DNA of 64,000 nt, from NCBI RefSeq assembly GCF_900105415.1, contig NZ_FNSM01000001.1, positions 6,697,501 through 6,761,500 on the forward strand, written 5' to 3'. This DNA is from Streptomyces sp. TLI_105 (lineage in GTDB: Bacteria > Actinomycetota > Actinomycetes > Streptomycetales > Streptomycetaceae). Below are positions 17,688 through 26,551 of this stretch, in pieces. A program made the position numbers and the translations under genes. Position 1 is the first letter of the stretch, and every line of letters begins with the position of its first letter. The notes beneath the pieces were generated by a model. That model did no database searches. It saw nothing but the letters and a program-made list of their open reading frames with translations, and was not told the origin of the DNA.

Positions 17688-18598
17688 GCACCCTGAAGGA
17701 GCGCCTGAGCGACGGGCTGTACGGCGCCGGATGGGCGACCGTGAAGAAGCTGCCGGAGCCGGTGGCGACGGGCCTCGGCCGGCGGATCGCCGATTTCGCG
17801 TGGAAGCGCCGCGGCAAGAGCGTGCTGCGCCTGGAGTCCAACCTCGCGCGCGTGGTGCCGGACGCCACGCCCGAGCGGCTCGCCGAACTGTCACAGGCCG
17901 GCATGCGCTCGTACATGCGGTACTGGATGGAGTCCTTCCGGCTGCCGACCTGGACCAAGGAGCGGGTCGAGCGGTCCATCGACATCAAGGACCGCCACTA
18001 TCTGGAGGAGGGCCTCGCCTCCGGGCGCGGTGTCGTCCTCGCCCTGCCGCACCTGGCCAACTGGGACCTCGCGGGCGTCTGGGTGACCCGTTCGCTCGGC
18101 GTGCCCTTCACGACGGTCGCGGAGCGGCTCAAGCCCGAGTCGCTGTACGACCGGTTCGTCGCCTACCGCGAGTCCCTCGGCATGGAGGTCCTGCCGCACA
18201 CCGGCGGCTCCGCCTTCGGCACGCTCGCGCGCCGGCTGCGGGCCGGCGGCCTGGTCTGCCTGGTCGCCGACCGCGACCTCTCGGCCTCCGGCACCGAGGT
18301 CACGTTCTTCGGGGACACGGCACGGATGCCGGCCGGCCCGGCGATCCTCGCCCAGCAGACGGGCGCGCTGCTGCTGCCCGTGACGCTCTGGTACGACGAC
18401 ACGCCCGTCATGAAGGGCCAGATCCACCCGCCCGTCGACGTACCCGAGTCGGGTACGCGGGCCGAGAAGACGTCCGTCATGACACAGGCGCTCGCCGACG
18501 CGTTCGCCGGCGGCATCGCGGACCACCCGGAGGACTGGCACATGCTGCAACGACTGTGGCTCTCGGACCTGGACGGGCGGGAGGGACCGGGCGCGTGA
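17684..18598 (+). CDS. patA: phosphatidylinositol mannoside acyltransferase
   Basis: This 304-residue member of the LpxL/HtrB-type acyltransferase superfamily transfers an acyl chain from acyl-CoA to the mannose of PIM1/PIM2 at the inner face of the membrane. The catalytic H-x4-D is visible as HLANWD (H123, D128), preceded by GRGVVLALP. Downstream are VADRDLSASGTEVTFFG and MPAGPAILAQQTGALLLPV, both typical of the family. It starts at GTG 17684 inside the pgsA stop and ends with a GTGA overlap with pimA, so the three genes are translationally coupled. The symbol follows the mycobacterial name. Confidence 0.88.
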   Translation: MSTLKERLSDGLYGAGWATVKKLPEPVATGLGRRIADFAWKRRGKSVLRLESNLARVVPDATPERLAELSQAGMRSYMRYWMESFRLPTWTKERVERSIDIKDRHYLEEGLASGRGVVLALPHLANWDLAGVWVTRSLGVPFTTVAERLKPESLYDRFVAYRESLGMEVLPHTGGSAFGTLARRLRAGGLVCLVADRDLSASGTEVTFFGDTARMPAGPAILAQQTGALLLPVTLWYDDTPVMKGQIHPPVDVPESGTRAEKTSVMTQALADAFAGGIADHPEDWHMLQRLWLSDLDGREGPGA

Positions 18599-19749
18599 AG
18601 ATCGGGATCGTCTGCCCGTACTCCTGGGACGTGCCCGGCGGCGTCCAGTTCCACATCCGCGACCTCGCCGAGCACCTCGTCCGGCTCGGCCACGAGGTCT
18701 CCGTCCTCGCCCCCGCCGACGACGACACCCCGCTGCCGCCGTACGTCGTCTCCGCGGGCCGCGCCGTGCCCGTGTCCTACAACGGCTCGGTGGCCCGGCT
18801 CAGCTTCGGCTTCCTCTCCGCCGCGCGGGTCCGCCGCTGGCTGCACGACGGCACCTTCGACGTCGTCCACATCCACGAGCCGACCTCGCCGTCGCTCGGA
18901 CTGCTCACCTGCTGGGCGGCGCAGGGGCCGATCGTGGCCACCTTCCACACCTCGAACCCTCGCTCGCGGGCCATGATCGCCGCCTACCCGATCCTCCAGC
19001 CCGCCCTGGAGAAGATCAGCGCCCGCATCGCGGTCAGCGAGTACGCGCGGCGCACGCTCGTCGAGCACCTCGGCGGCGACGCGGTCGTCATCCCCAACGG
19101 CGTCGACGTCGACTTCTTCGCCCGCGCCGAACCGAAGAAGGAATGGCAGGGCGAGACCCTCGGCTTCATCGGCCGCATCGACGAGCCGCGCAAGGGCCTG
19201 CCCGTCCTCATGCGGGCCCTCCCGAAGATCCTCACCGAGCGCCCCGGCGCCCGGCTCCTCGTCGCCGGACGGGGCGACGAGGAGGAGGCCGTGGCCTCGC
19301 TGCCCGCCGAGATGCGCTCCCGGGTGGAGTTCCTCGGCATGGTCAGCGACGAGGACAAGGCGCGGCTGCTGCGCAGCGTCGACGTGTACGTGGCGCCCAA
19401 CACCGGCGGCGAGAGCTTCGGCATCATCCTCGTCGAGGCGCTGTCCGCCGGCGCGCCCGTCCTCGCCTCCGACCTCGACGCCTTCGCGCAGGTCCTCGAC
19501 CAGGGATCGGCGGGCGAACTCTTCGCCAACGAGAACGCCGAGGCGCTCGCGGACGCGGCGATCGCGCTCCTCGGTGACGGGGCGCGGCGCGCGGAACTGA
19601 GCGCCCGGGGGTCGGCGCATGTGCGCCGCTTCGACTGGTCGACGGTGGGGGCGGACATCCTCGCCGTGTACGAGACGGTGGCGGACGGGGCGGCGGCGGT
19701 GGACACGGACGAACGCACGCCCGGCTTGCGAGCGCGCCTGCGCTTGTAG
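18595..19749 (+). CDS. pimA: phosphatidylinositol mannosyltransferase PimA
   Basis: This 384-residue GT4-family glycosyltransferase (GT-B fold) adds the first mannose from GDP-mannose to phosphatidylinositol. The N-terminal Rossmann half begins VKIGIVCPYSWDVPGGVQ, whose GG loop binds the acceptor phosphate. The C-terminal half has GFIGRIDEPRKGLPVL and the EX7E region NTGGESFGIILVEALSAG, which binds the sugar nucleotide. The start GTG 18595 overlaps the patA stop. The last 20 residues (DTDERTPGLRARLRL) are charged and may help membrane association. The gene is followed by a 575-bp repeat-rich gap, where the operon probably ends. Confidence 0.93.
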   Translation: MKIGIVCPYSWDVPGGVQFHIRDLAEHLVRLGHEVSVLAPADDDTPLPPYVVSAGRAVPVSYNGSVARLSFGFLSAARVRRWLHDGTFDVVHIHEPTSPSLGLLTCWAAQGPIVATFHTSNPRSRAMIAAYPILQPALEKISARIAVSEYARRTLVEHLGGDAVVIPNGVDVDFFARAEPKKEWQGETLGFIGRIDEPRKGLPVLMRALPKILTERPGARLLVAGRGDEEEAVASLPAEMRSRVEFLGMVSDEDKARLLRSVDVYVAPNTGGESFGIILVEALSAGAPVLASDLDAFAQVLDQGSAGELFANENAEALADAAIALLGDGARRAELSARGSAHVRRFDWSTVGADILAVYETVADGAAAVDTDERTPGLRARLRL

Positions 19750-20090
19750 GACCTCGCCTTGCGGGACCGCTGCCCGTATGGGCGGGCACCGGCTGGGCGG
19801 TGCCCCTTCCGCCACCTCCGCGTGGGCAATCGTCCCGCTGGGCGGTGCCCCGACGCGCCCCCGCTCGTGTGGGCGCGCGCCTGCGTGGCGGTGCCCCCGC
19901 CCGCCACCCCGCCCGTGTGGGCAATCGTCCCGCCGGGGCGGGACGGGTGGGCACACGGGACGGCGCCTTTGCGGGCGCGCTCCGCCTTCCGCGCCTGGAC
20001 CCGCACCACGTGTGCGCCGTACCCGTCGGTGCGGGTCAGGGCGCGGGAGCCTCGGGCGCCGGCAAGGGCGCCGTTCCGTTGTGCCCACCC

Positions 20091-20132
20091 TTCCCCAAGC
20101 TCTCGGCTTCGCTCGAGCAGGGGGGACCCCCC
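20091..20132. repeat. Streptomyces-type intergenic palindrome
   Basis: The core GCTCTCGGCTTCGCTCGAGC (20099-20118) is flanked by C-rich and G-rich arms (TTCCCC, then AGGGGGGACCCCCC). I recall near-identical elements scattered between Streptomyces genes. It is nested inside the larger repeat block. Confidence 0.5.
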
Positions 20133-20173
20133 TCGCCCCGGCGGAACGCATGCCCACAACGGGGGCGCGAGGG

Positions 20174-20205
20174 GTGGGCACCGTCCCGGCGGAACGACTG
20201 CCCAC
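20174..20205. repeat. best-formed copy of the GTGGGCA...TGCCCAC repeat
   Basis: Terminal inverted arms GTGGGCA (20174-20180) and TGCCCAC (20199-20205) enclose a Streptomyces-GC core containing CGTCCCGGCGGAACGAC. Related copies lie at 19822, 19917 and 20136. Confidence 0.55.
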
Positions 20206-20324
20206 AGCGGGGGCGCGGCCCGCGACGGACAGGGGCGGGTGGGCGTCGGTTCGGTGGGGTGGCTGGTCCAACGGGTCCTGGGGGCGGGGCGGTTGCCCGT
20301 CGCGGGTGGGGGAACGGTCGCCGT

Positions 20325-20960
20325 ATGGAGACGATCAGCCGGCTCGACCTCGGTCACTTCACCCGCCCCGCCCACGAATGGCACGGCCCCCACGCCCGCG
20401 TGGAGCCCGTTCTCGGGTATCTCGTGCGGCACGCGGGCGTGCGGGTGCTCTTCGACACCGGCATGGGGACCGGGTCCCCCGAGACCGACGCGCACTACCG
20501 GCCCGTCCGGCACCCCCTGCCCGTCGGCCCCGACGACGTCGACCTCGTCGTCAACTGCCACCTGCACTTCGACCACATGGGCGGCAACCAGCTCTTCCCC
20601 GCCACACCCGTCCTCGTCCAGCGCACCGAGCTCGCCGTCGCCCGCGCCGGCGGGTACACCATCGACTCGCTGCTGCCCGGCGTCCGGTACGAGGAACTCG
20701 ACGGCGAGCACGAGATCGCGCCGGGCGTGCTGATCGTGCCCACGCCCGGCCACACCGAGGGCCATCAGTCGCTCGTCCTCGACCACGGCGACCGGATCAC
20801 GGTCCTCGCCGGCCAGGCGTACGACTTCGCCCACGAGTTCGGGAGCCCGTACCTCCCCTGGCTCGACCGGCTCGGCGAGCTCGCCGACGGCCGTCCCGCG
20901 CGTGTCCTGTTCGCCCATGACCACGACCTTTGGGAAGGTGTGCTGCCACCGCCCCGGTAG
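20325..20960 (+). CDS. metallo-beta-lactamase-fold hydrolase, N-acyl-homoserine-lactonase-like
   Basis: This 211-residue MBL-fold protein has the HxHxDH metal motif in CHLHFDHMGG (about residues 79-88), a second His in PTPGHTEGHQSL and a final His in VLFAHDHDLWEG. The overall layout, including VRVLFDTGMGTG near residue 40, resembles quorum-quenching lactonases of the AiiA type. The position that bridges two metals in AiiA (Asp) reads LAGQAYD, so Gln replaces Asp, as in many actinobacterial relatives. The substrate is unknown. ATG 20325 follows GGGGGAACGGTCGCCGT. The frame upstream is open only because of the repeat block. The gene looks like an accessory insertion between the PIM operon and the LemA-like gene. 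Confidence 0.8.
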   Translation: METISRLDLGHFTRPAHEWHGPHARVEPVLGYLVRHAGVRVLFDTGMGTGSPETDAHYRPVRHPLPVGPDDVDLVVNCHLHFDHMGGNQLFPATPVLVQRTELAVARAGGYTIDSLLPGVRYEELDGEHEIAPGVLIVPTPGHTEGHQSLVLDHGDRITVLAGQAYDFAHEFGSPYLPWLDRLGELADGRPARVLFAHDHDLWEGVLPPPR

Positions 20961-20971
20961 CCTGTGCGCCC

Positions 20972-21514
20972 GTGACCGAAACCCTGATCTGGACCGTCGT
21001 CGCGCTGATCCTCATCGGCGTCTATCTGAGCTGGACCGCCGGACGGCTCGACCGGCTGCACTCGCGCATCGACGCCGCCCGCGCCGCCCTGGACGCGCAG
21101 CTCCTGCGCCGGGCCTCGGTCACCCAGGAGCTCGCCACCTCCGGCGTCCTCGACCCGGCCGCCTCGATCGTGCTGTACGAGGCCGCGCACGCGGCCCGGC
21201 AGGCGGAGGAGGACCACCGGGAGGTCGCCGAGAGCGAGCTGAGCCAGGCGCTGCGGGCCGTCTTCGGCGCGCCCGAGCAGGTGGAGCTCGTACGGGAGGC
21301 GCCCGGCGGCGAGGAGGCCGCGGGGGAGCTGGCCGCGGCCGTCCGCCGGGTGCCGATGGCCCGCCGCTTCCACAACGACGCCGTCCGGGCCGCCCGCGCC
21401 CTGCGCCGCCACCGCAAGGTCCGCTGGTTCCGGCTCGCGGGCCACGCCCCCTTCCCGTTGGCCTTCGAAATGGACGACGAGCCGCCCGCGGCCCTTGCCG
21501 ATCGTCCGACCTGA
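20972..21514 (+). CDS. LemA-like membrane-anchored helical protein
   Basis: This 180-residue protein has one N-terminal transmembrane helix (about residues 5-22, LIWTVVALILIGVYLSW) facing a long helical domain. Features shared with LemA are the block DRLHSRIDAARAALDAQLLRRASV after the membrane helix and the C-terminal RRFHNDAVRAARALRRHRKVR followed by an FEM-type end (PLAFEMDDEP). LemA proteins form helical bundles of unknown function at the membrane. The start GTG 20972 lies 12 bases after the MBL gene stop. Usual members are about 185 residues, so this is full length. The pdxS promoter region follows. Confidence 0.75.
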   Translation: MTETLIWTVVALILIGVYLSWTAGRLDRLHSRIDAARAALDAQLLRRASVTQELATSGVLDPAASIVLYEAAHAARQAEEDHREVAESELSQALRAVFGAPEQVELVREAPGGEEAAGELAAAVRRVPMARRFHNDAVRAARALRRHRKVRWFRLAGHAPFPLAFEMDDEPPAALADRPT

Positions 21515-21543
21515 CGCTCGTCACCTGGGAAAACGATCCACCG

Positions 21544-21570
21544 GGTCCACATTGGCCCTTGATGTGGACC
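21544..21570. promoter_or_regulatory. inverted repeat upstream of pdxS, candidate PLP-responsive operator
   Basis: Perfect 9-bp arms GGTCCACAT (21544-21552) and ATGTGGACC (21562-21570) are separated by 9 bases, 59 bases upstream of the pdxS start. The right arm (GATGTGGACCA) resembles the AAAGTGGWCTA-type half-sites described for MocR-family PdxR in corynebacteria. The regulator is not encoded here, so this remains an inference. Confidence 0.5.
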
Positions 21571-21628
21571 ACGGGTGGCCTGTTTCCTCGTCTTGTCGTC
21601 AACCCCCGTTGTCACGAGTGAGGTATCC

Positions 21629-22543
21629 GTGTCCACCACGCCTTCCACCAACTTCCAGTCCCCCGAGACCGGCACCGCGCGCGTCAAGCGCGGCATGGCC
21701 GAGCAGCTCAAGGGCGGCGTGATCATGGACGTGGTCAACGCCGAGCAGGCGAAGATCGCCGAGGACGCCGGCGCCGTGGCCGTCATGGCCCTGGAGCGGG
21801 TCCCCGCGGACATCCGCAAGGACGGCGGCGTCGCCCGCATGTCCGACCCGAACATGATCGAAGAGATCATCGGCGCGGTCTCCATCCCGGTCATGGCCAA
21901 GTCCCGCATCGGCCACTTCGTCGAGGCCCAGGTCCTGCAGTCCCTCGGTGTCGACTACATCGACGAGTCCGAGGTCCTGACCCCGGCCGACGAGATCAAC
22001 CACTCCGACAAGTGGGCCTTCACGACCCCCTTCGTCTGTGGTGCCACCAACCTGGGCGAGGCCCTGCGCCGCATCGCCGAGGGCGCGGCCATGATCCGCT
22101 CCAAGGGCGAGGCCGGCACCGGCAACGTCGTCGAGGCCGTCCGCCACCTGCGCCAGATCAAGAACGAGATCGCCAAGCTGCGCGGCTTCGACAACAACGA
22201 GCTGTTCGCCGCCGCCAAGGAGCTGCGCGCCCCGTACGAGCTCGTCAAGGAGGTCGCCGAGCTCGGCAAGCTGCCGGTCGTGCTGTTCTCCGCCGGTGGT
22301 GTCGCCACCCCCGCCGACGCCGCGCTCATGCGCCAGCTCGGCGCCGAGGGCGTCTTCGTCGGCTCCGGCATCTTCAAGTCAGGCGACCCGGCCAAGCGCG
22401 CCGCCGCCATCGTGAAGGCCACCACCTTCTACGACGACCCGAAGGTCATCGCGGACGCCTCCCGCAACCTGGGCGAGGCCATGGTCGGCATCAACTGCGA
22501 CACCCTCCCCGAGTCCGAGCGCTACGCGAACCGGGGCTGGTAA
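21629..22543 (+). CDS. pdxS: pyridoxal 5'-phosphate synthase, synthase subunit
   Basis: This 304-residue (beta/alpha)8 barrel subunit of the DXP-independent PLP pathway combines ribose 5-phosphate, glyceraldehyde 3-phosphate and ammonia. Key Lys residues are recognisable: [15 protein letters not shown] motif ([16 protein letters not shown]) for the first imine, and the [10 protein letters not shown] loop (second Lys and phosphate binding). The C-terminus ([17 protein letters not shown]) is family-typical. It starts at GTG 21629 after GAGTGAGG, a modest ribosome binding site. It is followed 6 bases later by pdxT, giving the usual pdxST pair, whose 24-mer complex channels ammonia. The inverted repeat at 21544-21570 probably regulates it. 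Confidence 0.96.
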   Translation: MSTTPSTNFQSPETGTARVKRGMAEQLKGGVIMDVVNAEQAKIAEDAGAVAVMALERVPADIRKDGGVARMSDPNMIEEIIGAVSIPVMAKSRIGHFVEAQVLQSLGVDYIDESEVLTPADEINHSDKWAFTTPFVCGATNLGEALRRIAEGAAMIRSKGEAGTGNVVEAVRHLRQIKNEIAKLRGFDNNELFAAAKELRAPYELVKEVAELGKLPVVLFSAGGVATPADAALMRQLGAEGVFVGSGIFKSGDPAKRAAAIVKATTFYDDPKVIADASRNLGEAMVGINCDTLPESERYANRGW

Positions 22544-22549
22544 GCACCC

Positions 22550-23137
22550 ATGAGCACGCCCGTGATCGGTGTCCTGGCCCTCCAGGGCGACGTACGGGAG
22601 CACCTGATCGCCCTGGCCGCGGCGGACGCCGTGGCCAGGCCGGTCCGGCGCCCCGAGGAGCTCGCCGAGGTCGACGGCCTGGTCGTCCCCGGCGGTGAGT
22701 CCACCACCATCTCCAAGCTGGCCGCCCTCTTCGGCCTGATGGAGCCGCTGCGCGAGCGCATCGCCGCCGGCATGCCCGTGTACGGCACCTGCGCCGGCCT
22801 GATCATGCTCGCCGACAAGATCCTCGACCCGCGCTCGGGCCAGGAGACCTTCGGCGGCATCGACATGATCGTCCGCCGCAACGCCTTCGGTCGGCAGAAC
22901 GAGTCCTTCGAGGCCGGCGTCACCGTGGCGGGCATCGACTCCCCCGTCGAGGGCGTCTTCATCCGCGCCCCGTGGGTGGAGTCGGTCGGCGCCCAGGTCG
23001 AGGTGCTCGCCGAGCACGAGGGCCACATCGTCGCCGTCCGTCAGGGCCGCGCCCTCGCCACCTCCTTCCACCCCGAACTCACCGGCGACCACCGCATCCA
23101 CGAGCTGTTCGTGAACATGGTGCGCGCGGAACGGTGA
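22550..23137 (+). CDS. pdxT: pyridoxal 5'-phosphate synthase, glutaminase subunit
   Basis: This 195-residue class I glutamine amidotransferase frees ammonia from glutamine for PdxS. The catalytic triad is visible: Cys81 in [10 protein letters not shown], His174 and Glu176 in SFHPEL. The [12 protein letters not shown] segment, typical of PdxT, sits at about residues 46-57. It starts at ATG 22550, 6 bases after the pdxS stop, with the ribosome binding site inside the end of pdxS. The length is typical of the family. The transcript probably ends before yebC, although no strong hairpin is visible in the 63-bp gap. Confidence 0.95.
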   Translation: MSTPVIGVLALQGDVREHLIALAAADAVARPVRRPEELAEVDGLVVPGGESTTISKLAALFGLMEPLRERIAAGMPVYGTCAGLIMLADKILDPRSGQETFGGIDMIVRRNAFGRQNESFEAGVTVAGIDSPVEGVFIRAPWVESVGAQVEVLAEHEGHIVAVRQGRALATSFHPELTGDHRIHELFVNMVRAER

Positions 23138-23200
23138 CGCGATCCCGGTAGGATCTCTGGGGTTCGTTCAAGAAGTTGGTTACGCGAAGGAGACAGGCAG

Positions 23201-23953
23201 ATGTCCGGCCACTCTAAATGGGCTACGACGAAGCACAAGAAGGCCGTGATCGACGCCAAGCGCGGCAAGCTCTTCGCGAAGCTGATCAAGAACATCGAGG
23301 TCGCGGCCCGGACCGGCGGTGCCGATCCGGAGGGCAACCCGACGCTCTACGACGCCATCCAGAAGGCGAAGAAGAGCTCGGTCCCCAACAAGAACATCGA
23401 CTCCGCGGTCAAGCGCGGCGGCGGCCTCGAGGCCGGCGGCGTCGACTACCAGACGATCATGTACGAGGGCTACGGTCCGAACGGCGTCGCGGTGCTCATC
23501 GAGTGCCTCACCGACAACCGCAACCGCGCCGCCTCCGACGTGCGCGTCGCCATGACCCGCAACGGCGGCTCCATGGCCGACCCGGGCTCGGTCTCGTACC
23601 TGTTCAACCGCAAGGGCGTCATCGTGCTCCCCAAGGGCGAGCTGTCCGAGGACGACGTCCTGGAGTCGGTGCTCGAGGCCGGCGCCGAGGAGGTCAACGA
23701 CCTCGGCGAGTCCTTCGAGATCATCAGCGAGGCCACCGACCTGGTCGCGGTCCGCACCGCCCTCCAGGAAGCCGGCATCGACTACGACTCGGCCGAGTCC
23801 AGCTTCGTCCCGAGCATGCAGGTCGAGCTCGACGAGGAGGGCGCGCGCAAGATGTTCAAGCTGATCGACGCCCTGGAGGACAGCGACGACGTGCAGAACG
23901 TCTTCGCCAACTTCGACGTCAGCGACGAGGTCATGGAGAAGGTCGACGCCTGA
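23201..23953 (+). CDS. YebC/PmpR-family protein
   Basis: This 250-residue protein begins [25 protein letters not shown], the hallmark of the YebC/TACO1 family. It has the usual three-domain length, including DPSLYDAI-like [17 protein letters not shown] and [12 protein letters not shown]. The family was long annotated as a transcriptional regulator. More recent work on relatives points to a ribosome-associated role at proline-rich sequences, and this protein could do either. A strong ribosome binding site (GAAGGAGA) precedes ATG 23201. A perfect 16-bp terminator follows, so it is monocistronic despite sitting just before ruvC. Confidence 0.93.
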   Translation: MSGHSKWATTKHKKAVIDAKRGKLFAKLIKNIEVAARTGGADPEGNPTLYDAIQKAKKSSVPNKNIDSAVKRGGGLEAGGVDYQTIMYEGYGPNGVAVLIECLTDNRNRAASDVRVAMTRNGGSMADPGSVSYLFNRKGVIVLPKGELSEDDVLESVLEAGAEEVNDLGESFEIISEATDLVAVRTALQEAGIDYDSAESSFVPSMQVELDEEGARKMFKLIDALEDSDDVQNVFANFDVSDEVMEKVDA

Positions 23954-23967
23954 TCGCGGTCTTCTCA

Positions 23968-24007
23968 GCAGCGGGCCGACGGGACACACACCCCGTCGGC
24001 CCGCTGC
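23968..24007 (+). terminator. terminator after yebC
   Basis: A perfect 16-bp stem (23968-23983 with 23992-24007) has an ACACACAC loop. It lies 15 bases after the yebC stop. Confidence 0.85.
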
Positions 24008-24074
24008 GTTGTCAGTGCCGGCCGATACCCTGCACAAACAGACTTGCGACAGGGAAGACCGGAAAGGGGGCGTC

Positions 24075-24638
24075 GTGCGCGTACTCGGGGTGGACCCCGG
24101 ACTGACCCGCTGCGGCGTCGGCGTCGTCGAGGGCGTCGCCGGCCGGCCCCTGACCATGCTCGGCGTCGGCGTCGTCCGCACGGCGGCGGAGGACGACATC
24201 GGCATGCGCCTGGTCGGCATCGAGCGCGGCATCGAGGAGTGGCTCGACCGCTTCTCGCCCGAACTCGTCGCCGTGGAGCGGGTGTTCAGCCAGCACAACG
24301 TGCGCACGGTGATGGGCACGGCCCAGGCCAGCGCGGTCGCCATGCTCTGCGCCTCCCGGCGCGGCATCCCCGTCGCCCTGCACACCCCCAGCGAGGTCAA
24401 GGCCGCCGTCACCGGCAGCGGCCGCGCCGACAAGGCCCAGGTCGGGGCCATGGTGACCCGACTGCTCCGGCTCTCCGCCCCGCCCAAGCCGGCCGACGCC
24501 GCCGACGCCCTCGCCCTCGCCATCTGCCACATCTGGCGGGCCCCCGCCCAGAACCGTCTGCAGCAGGCCGTCGCCCAGAACCGTCTCCAGCAGGCCGCCG
24601 CCCGGCACGCCTCCGCAGTGAAAGGCCGAACCCGATGA
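24075..24638 (+). CDS. ruvC: Holliday junction endodeoxyribonuclease RuvC
   Basis: This 187-residue resolvase cuts Holliday junctions after RuvAB branch migration. The acidic active site is intact: D7 (VLGVDPGLT), E68 (LVAVERVF), D141 and D144 ([13 protein letters not shown]). It starts at GTG 24075 after a strong GGAAAGGGGG. The C-terminal tail is unusual: residues 158-175 contain [18 protein letters not shown], a tandem duplication encoded by two 27-bp repeats (24546-24599). The start of ruvA overlaps the stop by four bases (ATGA), so ruvC and ruvA are coupled, and ruvB follows. Confidence 0.96.
   Translation: MRVLGVDPGLTRCGVGVVEGVAGRPLTMLGVGVVRTAAEDDIGMRLVGIERGIEEWLDRFSPELVAVERVFSQHNVRTVMGTAQASAVAMLCASRRGIPVALHTPSEVKAAVTGSGRADKAQVGAMVTRLLRLSAPPKPADAADALALAICHIWRAPAQNRLQQAVAQNRLQQAAARHASAVKGRTR
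24546..24599 (+). repeat. 27-bp in-frame tandem duplication in ruvC
   Basis: Units 24546-24572 and 24573-24599 differ at two positions and each encode nine residues ending LQQAV or LQQAA. The repeat lies in the poorly conserved C-terminal tail, past the catalytic Asp residues. Confidence 0.85.
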
Positions 24639-25267
24639 TCGCCTTCGTCAGCGGCCCCGTCGCCGCCCTCGCCCCCACGACCGCCGTCGTCGAGGTCGGA
24701 GGAGTGGGCATGGCCGTCCAGTGCACCCCGAACACCATCGCCGGCCTGCGCCTCGGCGAGCACGCCCGGCTCGCCACCTCCCTCGTCGTCCGCGAGGACT
24801 CCCTCACCCTGTACGGCTTCGCCGACGACGACGAGCGGCAGGTCTTCGAGCTCCTCCAGACCGCCAGCGGCGTCGGCCCCCGCCTCGCCCAGGCCATGCT
24901 CGGGGTGCACAGCCCCGACGCGCTGCGCCTCGCCGTCTCCACCGGCGACGAGAAGGCCCTCACCGCCGTCCCCGGCATCGGCAAGAAGGGTGCCCAGAAG
25001 CTCCTCCTCGAACTGAAGGACAAGCTCGGCGCCCCGCTGGGCAGCAGCGGCCTGGTCGGCGCCCAGCGCGCCGCCGCCTCCGGCCCCGCCCCGTGGACCG
25101 AGCAGCTGTCCGCCGCCCTGATCGGCCTCGGCTACGCGAGCCGTGAGGCCGAGGAGGCCGTCAGCGCCGTCACCCCGCAGGCCGAGGCCGCCCTCGCCGA
25201 GACCGGCACCGCCCCCGTACCGCAGCTGCTCCGCGCCGCCCTGCAGACCCTCAACCGGGCCCGCTGA
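24635..25267 (+). CDS. ruvA: Holliday junction DNA-binding subunit RuvA
   Basis: This 210-residue protein forms the tetramer that binds the four-way junction and loads RuvB. It has an N-terminal OB domain ([25 protein letters not shown]), a central helix-hairpin-helix pair ([17 protein letters not shown] and [19 protein letters not shown]), an acidic/flexible linker around residues 135-155, and domain III ([21 protein letters not shown]) that contacts RuvB. It is about ten residues longer than usual because of the linker. The start ATG 24635 overlaps the ruvC stop. ruvB follows 27 bases downstream. Confidence 0.95.
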   Translation: MIAFVSGPVAALAPTTAVVEVGGVGMAVQCTPNTIAGLRLGEHARLATSLVVREDSLTLYGFADDDERQVFELLQTASGVGPRLAQAMLGVHSPDALRLAVSTGDEKALTAVPGIGKKGAQKLLLELKDKLGAPLGSSGLVGAQRAAASGPAPWTEQLSAALIGLGYASREAEEAVSAVTPQAEAALAETGTAPVPQLLRAALQTLNRAR

Positions 25268-25294
25268 CCTCCCGTACGAAGGAAGACCATCAAC

Positions 25295-26386
25295 GTGAAC
25301 TGGGACGACGACAGCACCGCCGAGCCGGACGCGCGCATCGTCGGCGCCTCCGCGGAGGGCGACGACCAGGCCGTCGAGGCGGCCCTGCGCCCCAAGGACC
25401 TCAGCGAGTTCGTCGGCCAGGAAAAGGTCCGCCAGCAGCTCGACCTGGTCCTCAAGGCCGCCCGCCAGCGCGGCGCCACCGCCGACCACGTGCTGCTCTC
25501 CGGCGCTCCAGGCCTCGGCAAGACCACCCTCTCGATGATCATCGCCGCCGAGATGAACGCGCCGATCCGCATCACCTCCGGCCCCGCCATCCAGCACGCC
25601 GGCGACCTCGCCGCGATCCTCTCCTCCCTCCAGGAGGGCGAGATCCTCTTCCTCGACGAGATCCACCGGATGTCCCGGCCCGCCGAGGAGATGCTCTACA
25701 TGGCGATGGAGGACTTCCGGGTCGACGTCATCGTCGGCAAGGGTCCCGGCGCCACCGCCATCCCGCTCGAACTCCCGCCCTTCACCCTGGTCGGCGCCAC
25801 CACCCGGGCCGGACTCCTGCCGCCCCCGCTGCGGGACCGCTTCGGCTTCACCGGCCACATGGAGTTCTACGACCCGTCCGAGCTCCAGCGCGTGATCCAC
25901 CGCTCCGCCGGACTCCTCGACGTCGAGATCGACCCCGACGGCGCCGCCGAGATCGCCGGCCGCTCCCGCGGCACGCCCCGCATCGCCAACCGCCTGCTGC
26001 GCCGGGTCCGCGACTACGCCCAGGTCAGGGCCGACGGAGTGATCACCCGGGAGATCTCCGAGGCGGCCCTCAGCGTGTACGAGGTGGACAGCCGCGGCCT
26101 CGACCGGCTCGACCGCGCGGTCCTGGAGGCCCTGCTCAAGCTCTTCGGCGGCGGACCGGTCGGCCTGTCCACCCTCGCGGTCGCCGTGGGAGAGGAGCGC
26201 GAGACCGTCGAGGAGGTCGCCGAACCCTTCCTCGTACGAGAGGGTCTGCTGGCCCGGACACCCCGCGGCCGGGTCGCCACCCCGGCGGCGTGGACACACC
26301 TCGGACTCGTTCCGCCGCAGGCAGCGGGCCCGGGCGGCGCGGGGAACGCCGTGGGAACGGGACAACAGGGGCTCTTCGGGGCGTGA
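25295..26386 (+). CDS. ruvB: Holliday junction branch-migration ATPase RuvB
   Basis: This 363-residue AAA+ motor drives branch migration with RuvA. Walker A is GAPGLGKT (70-77), Walker B is LFLDEIHRM (about 120-128), sensor 1 is VGATTRAG, and the Arg finger lies in PLRDRFGF. A winged-helix domain ends the protein ([20 protein letters not shown]). The C-terminal extension ([19 protein letters not shown]) ends in a QxxLF-type sequence resembling beta-clamp binding motifs, seen in several actinobacterial RuvB proteins. It starts at GTG 25295 with AAGGAAG upstream. It is the third gene of the ruvCAB operon. Confidence 0.96.
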   Translation: MNWDDDSTAEPDARIVGASAEGDDQAVEAALRPKDLSEFVGQEKVRQQLDLVLKAARQRGATADHVLLSGAPGLGKTTLSMIIAAEMNAPIRITSGPAIQHAGDLAAILSSLQEGEILFLDEIHRMSRPAEEMLYMAMEDFRVDVIVGKGPGATAIPLELPPFTLVGATTRAGLLPPPLRDRFGFTGHMEFYDPSELQRVIHRSAGLLDVEIDPDGAAEIAGRSRGTPRIANRLLRRVRDYAQVRADGVITREISEAALSVYEVDSRGLDRLDRAVLEALLKLFGGGPVGLSTLAVAVGEERETVEEVAEPFLVREGLLARTPRGRVATPAAWTHLGLVPPQAAGPGGAGNAVGTGQQGLFGA

Positions 26387-26551
26387 CGGTGCGGACACTC
26401 GCCCGGACCGGAACCGCGGTGCGATGCTGGACGTTGTTCCATCGATGCGGACTCGCCTAGACTCCGCCGATGCCGCCCTTTCCGGTCGGCGCACCCACCC
26501 CCGAAGATCAGGCCGCGGGCTCTCCGCGACCGTGCGAAGGAAACCCGTCCC

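Larger units (their letters stand above)
19750..20324. repeat. repeat-rich intergenic block (composite palindromic repeats)
   Basis: This 575-bp gap between pimA and the MBL gene is built of short related palindromic units with no credible gene. A unit of about 25-38 bases, beginning GTGGGCA and ending near TGCCCAC, occurs at 19822-19851 and 19917-19954 in one orientation, and at 20174-20205 and 20136-20160 in the other. A weaker relative lies at 19780-19806. A second unit, centred on GCTCTCGGCTTCGCTCGAGC, lies at 20091-20132. All six frames stay open over long stretches here because of GC richness and repetition, which is not evidence of coding. Confidence 0.7.

Noticed and set aside
19800..20324. 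Upstream extension of the MBL gene by about 175 codons
   Set aside because: The extension translates the palindromic repeat block. ATG 20325 begins the conserved domain.
19750..20324. CRISPR array in the repeat block
   Set aside because: Units are in both orientations, vary in length and spacing, and are self-palindromic. There are no regular spacers and no cas genes in the window.
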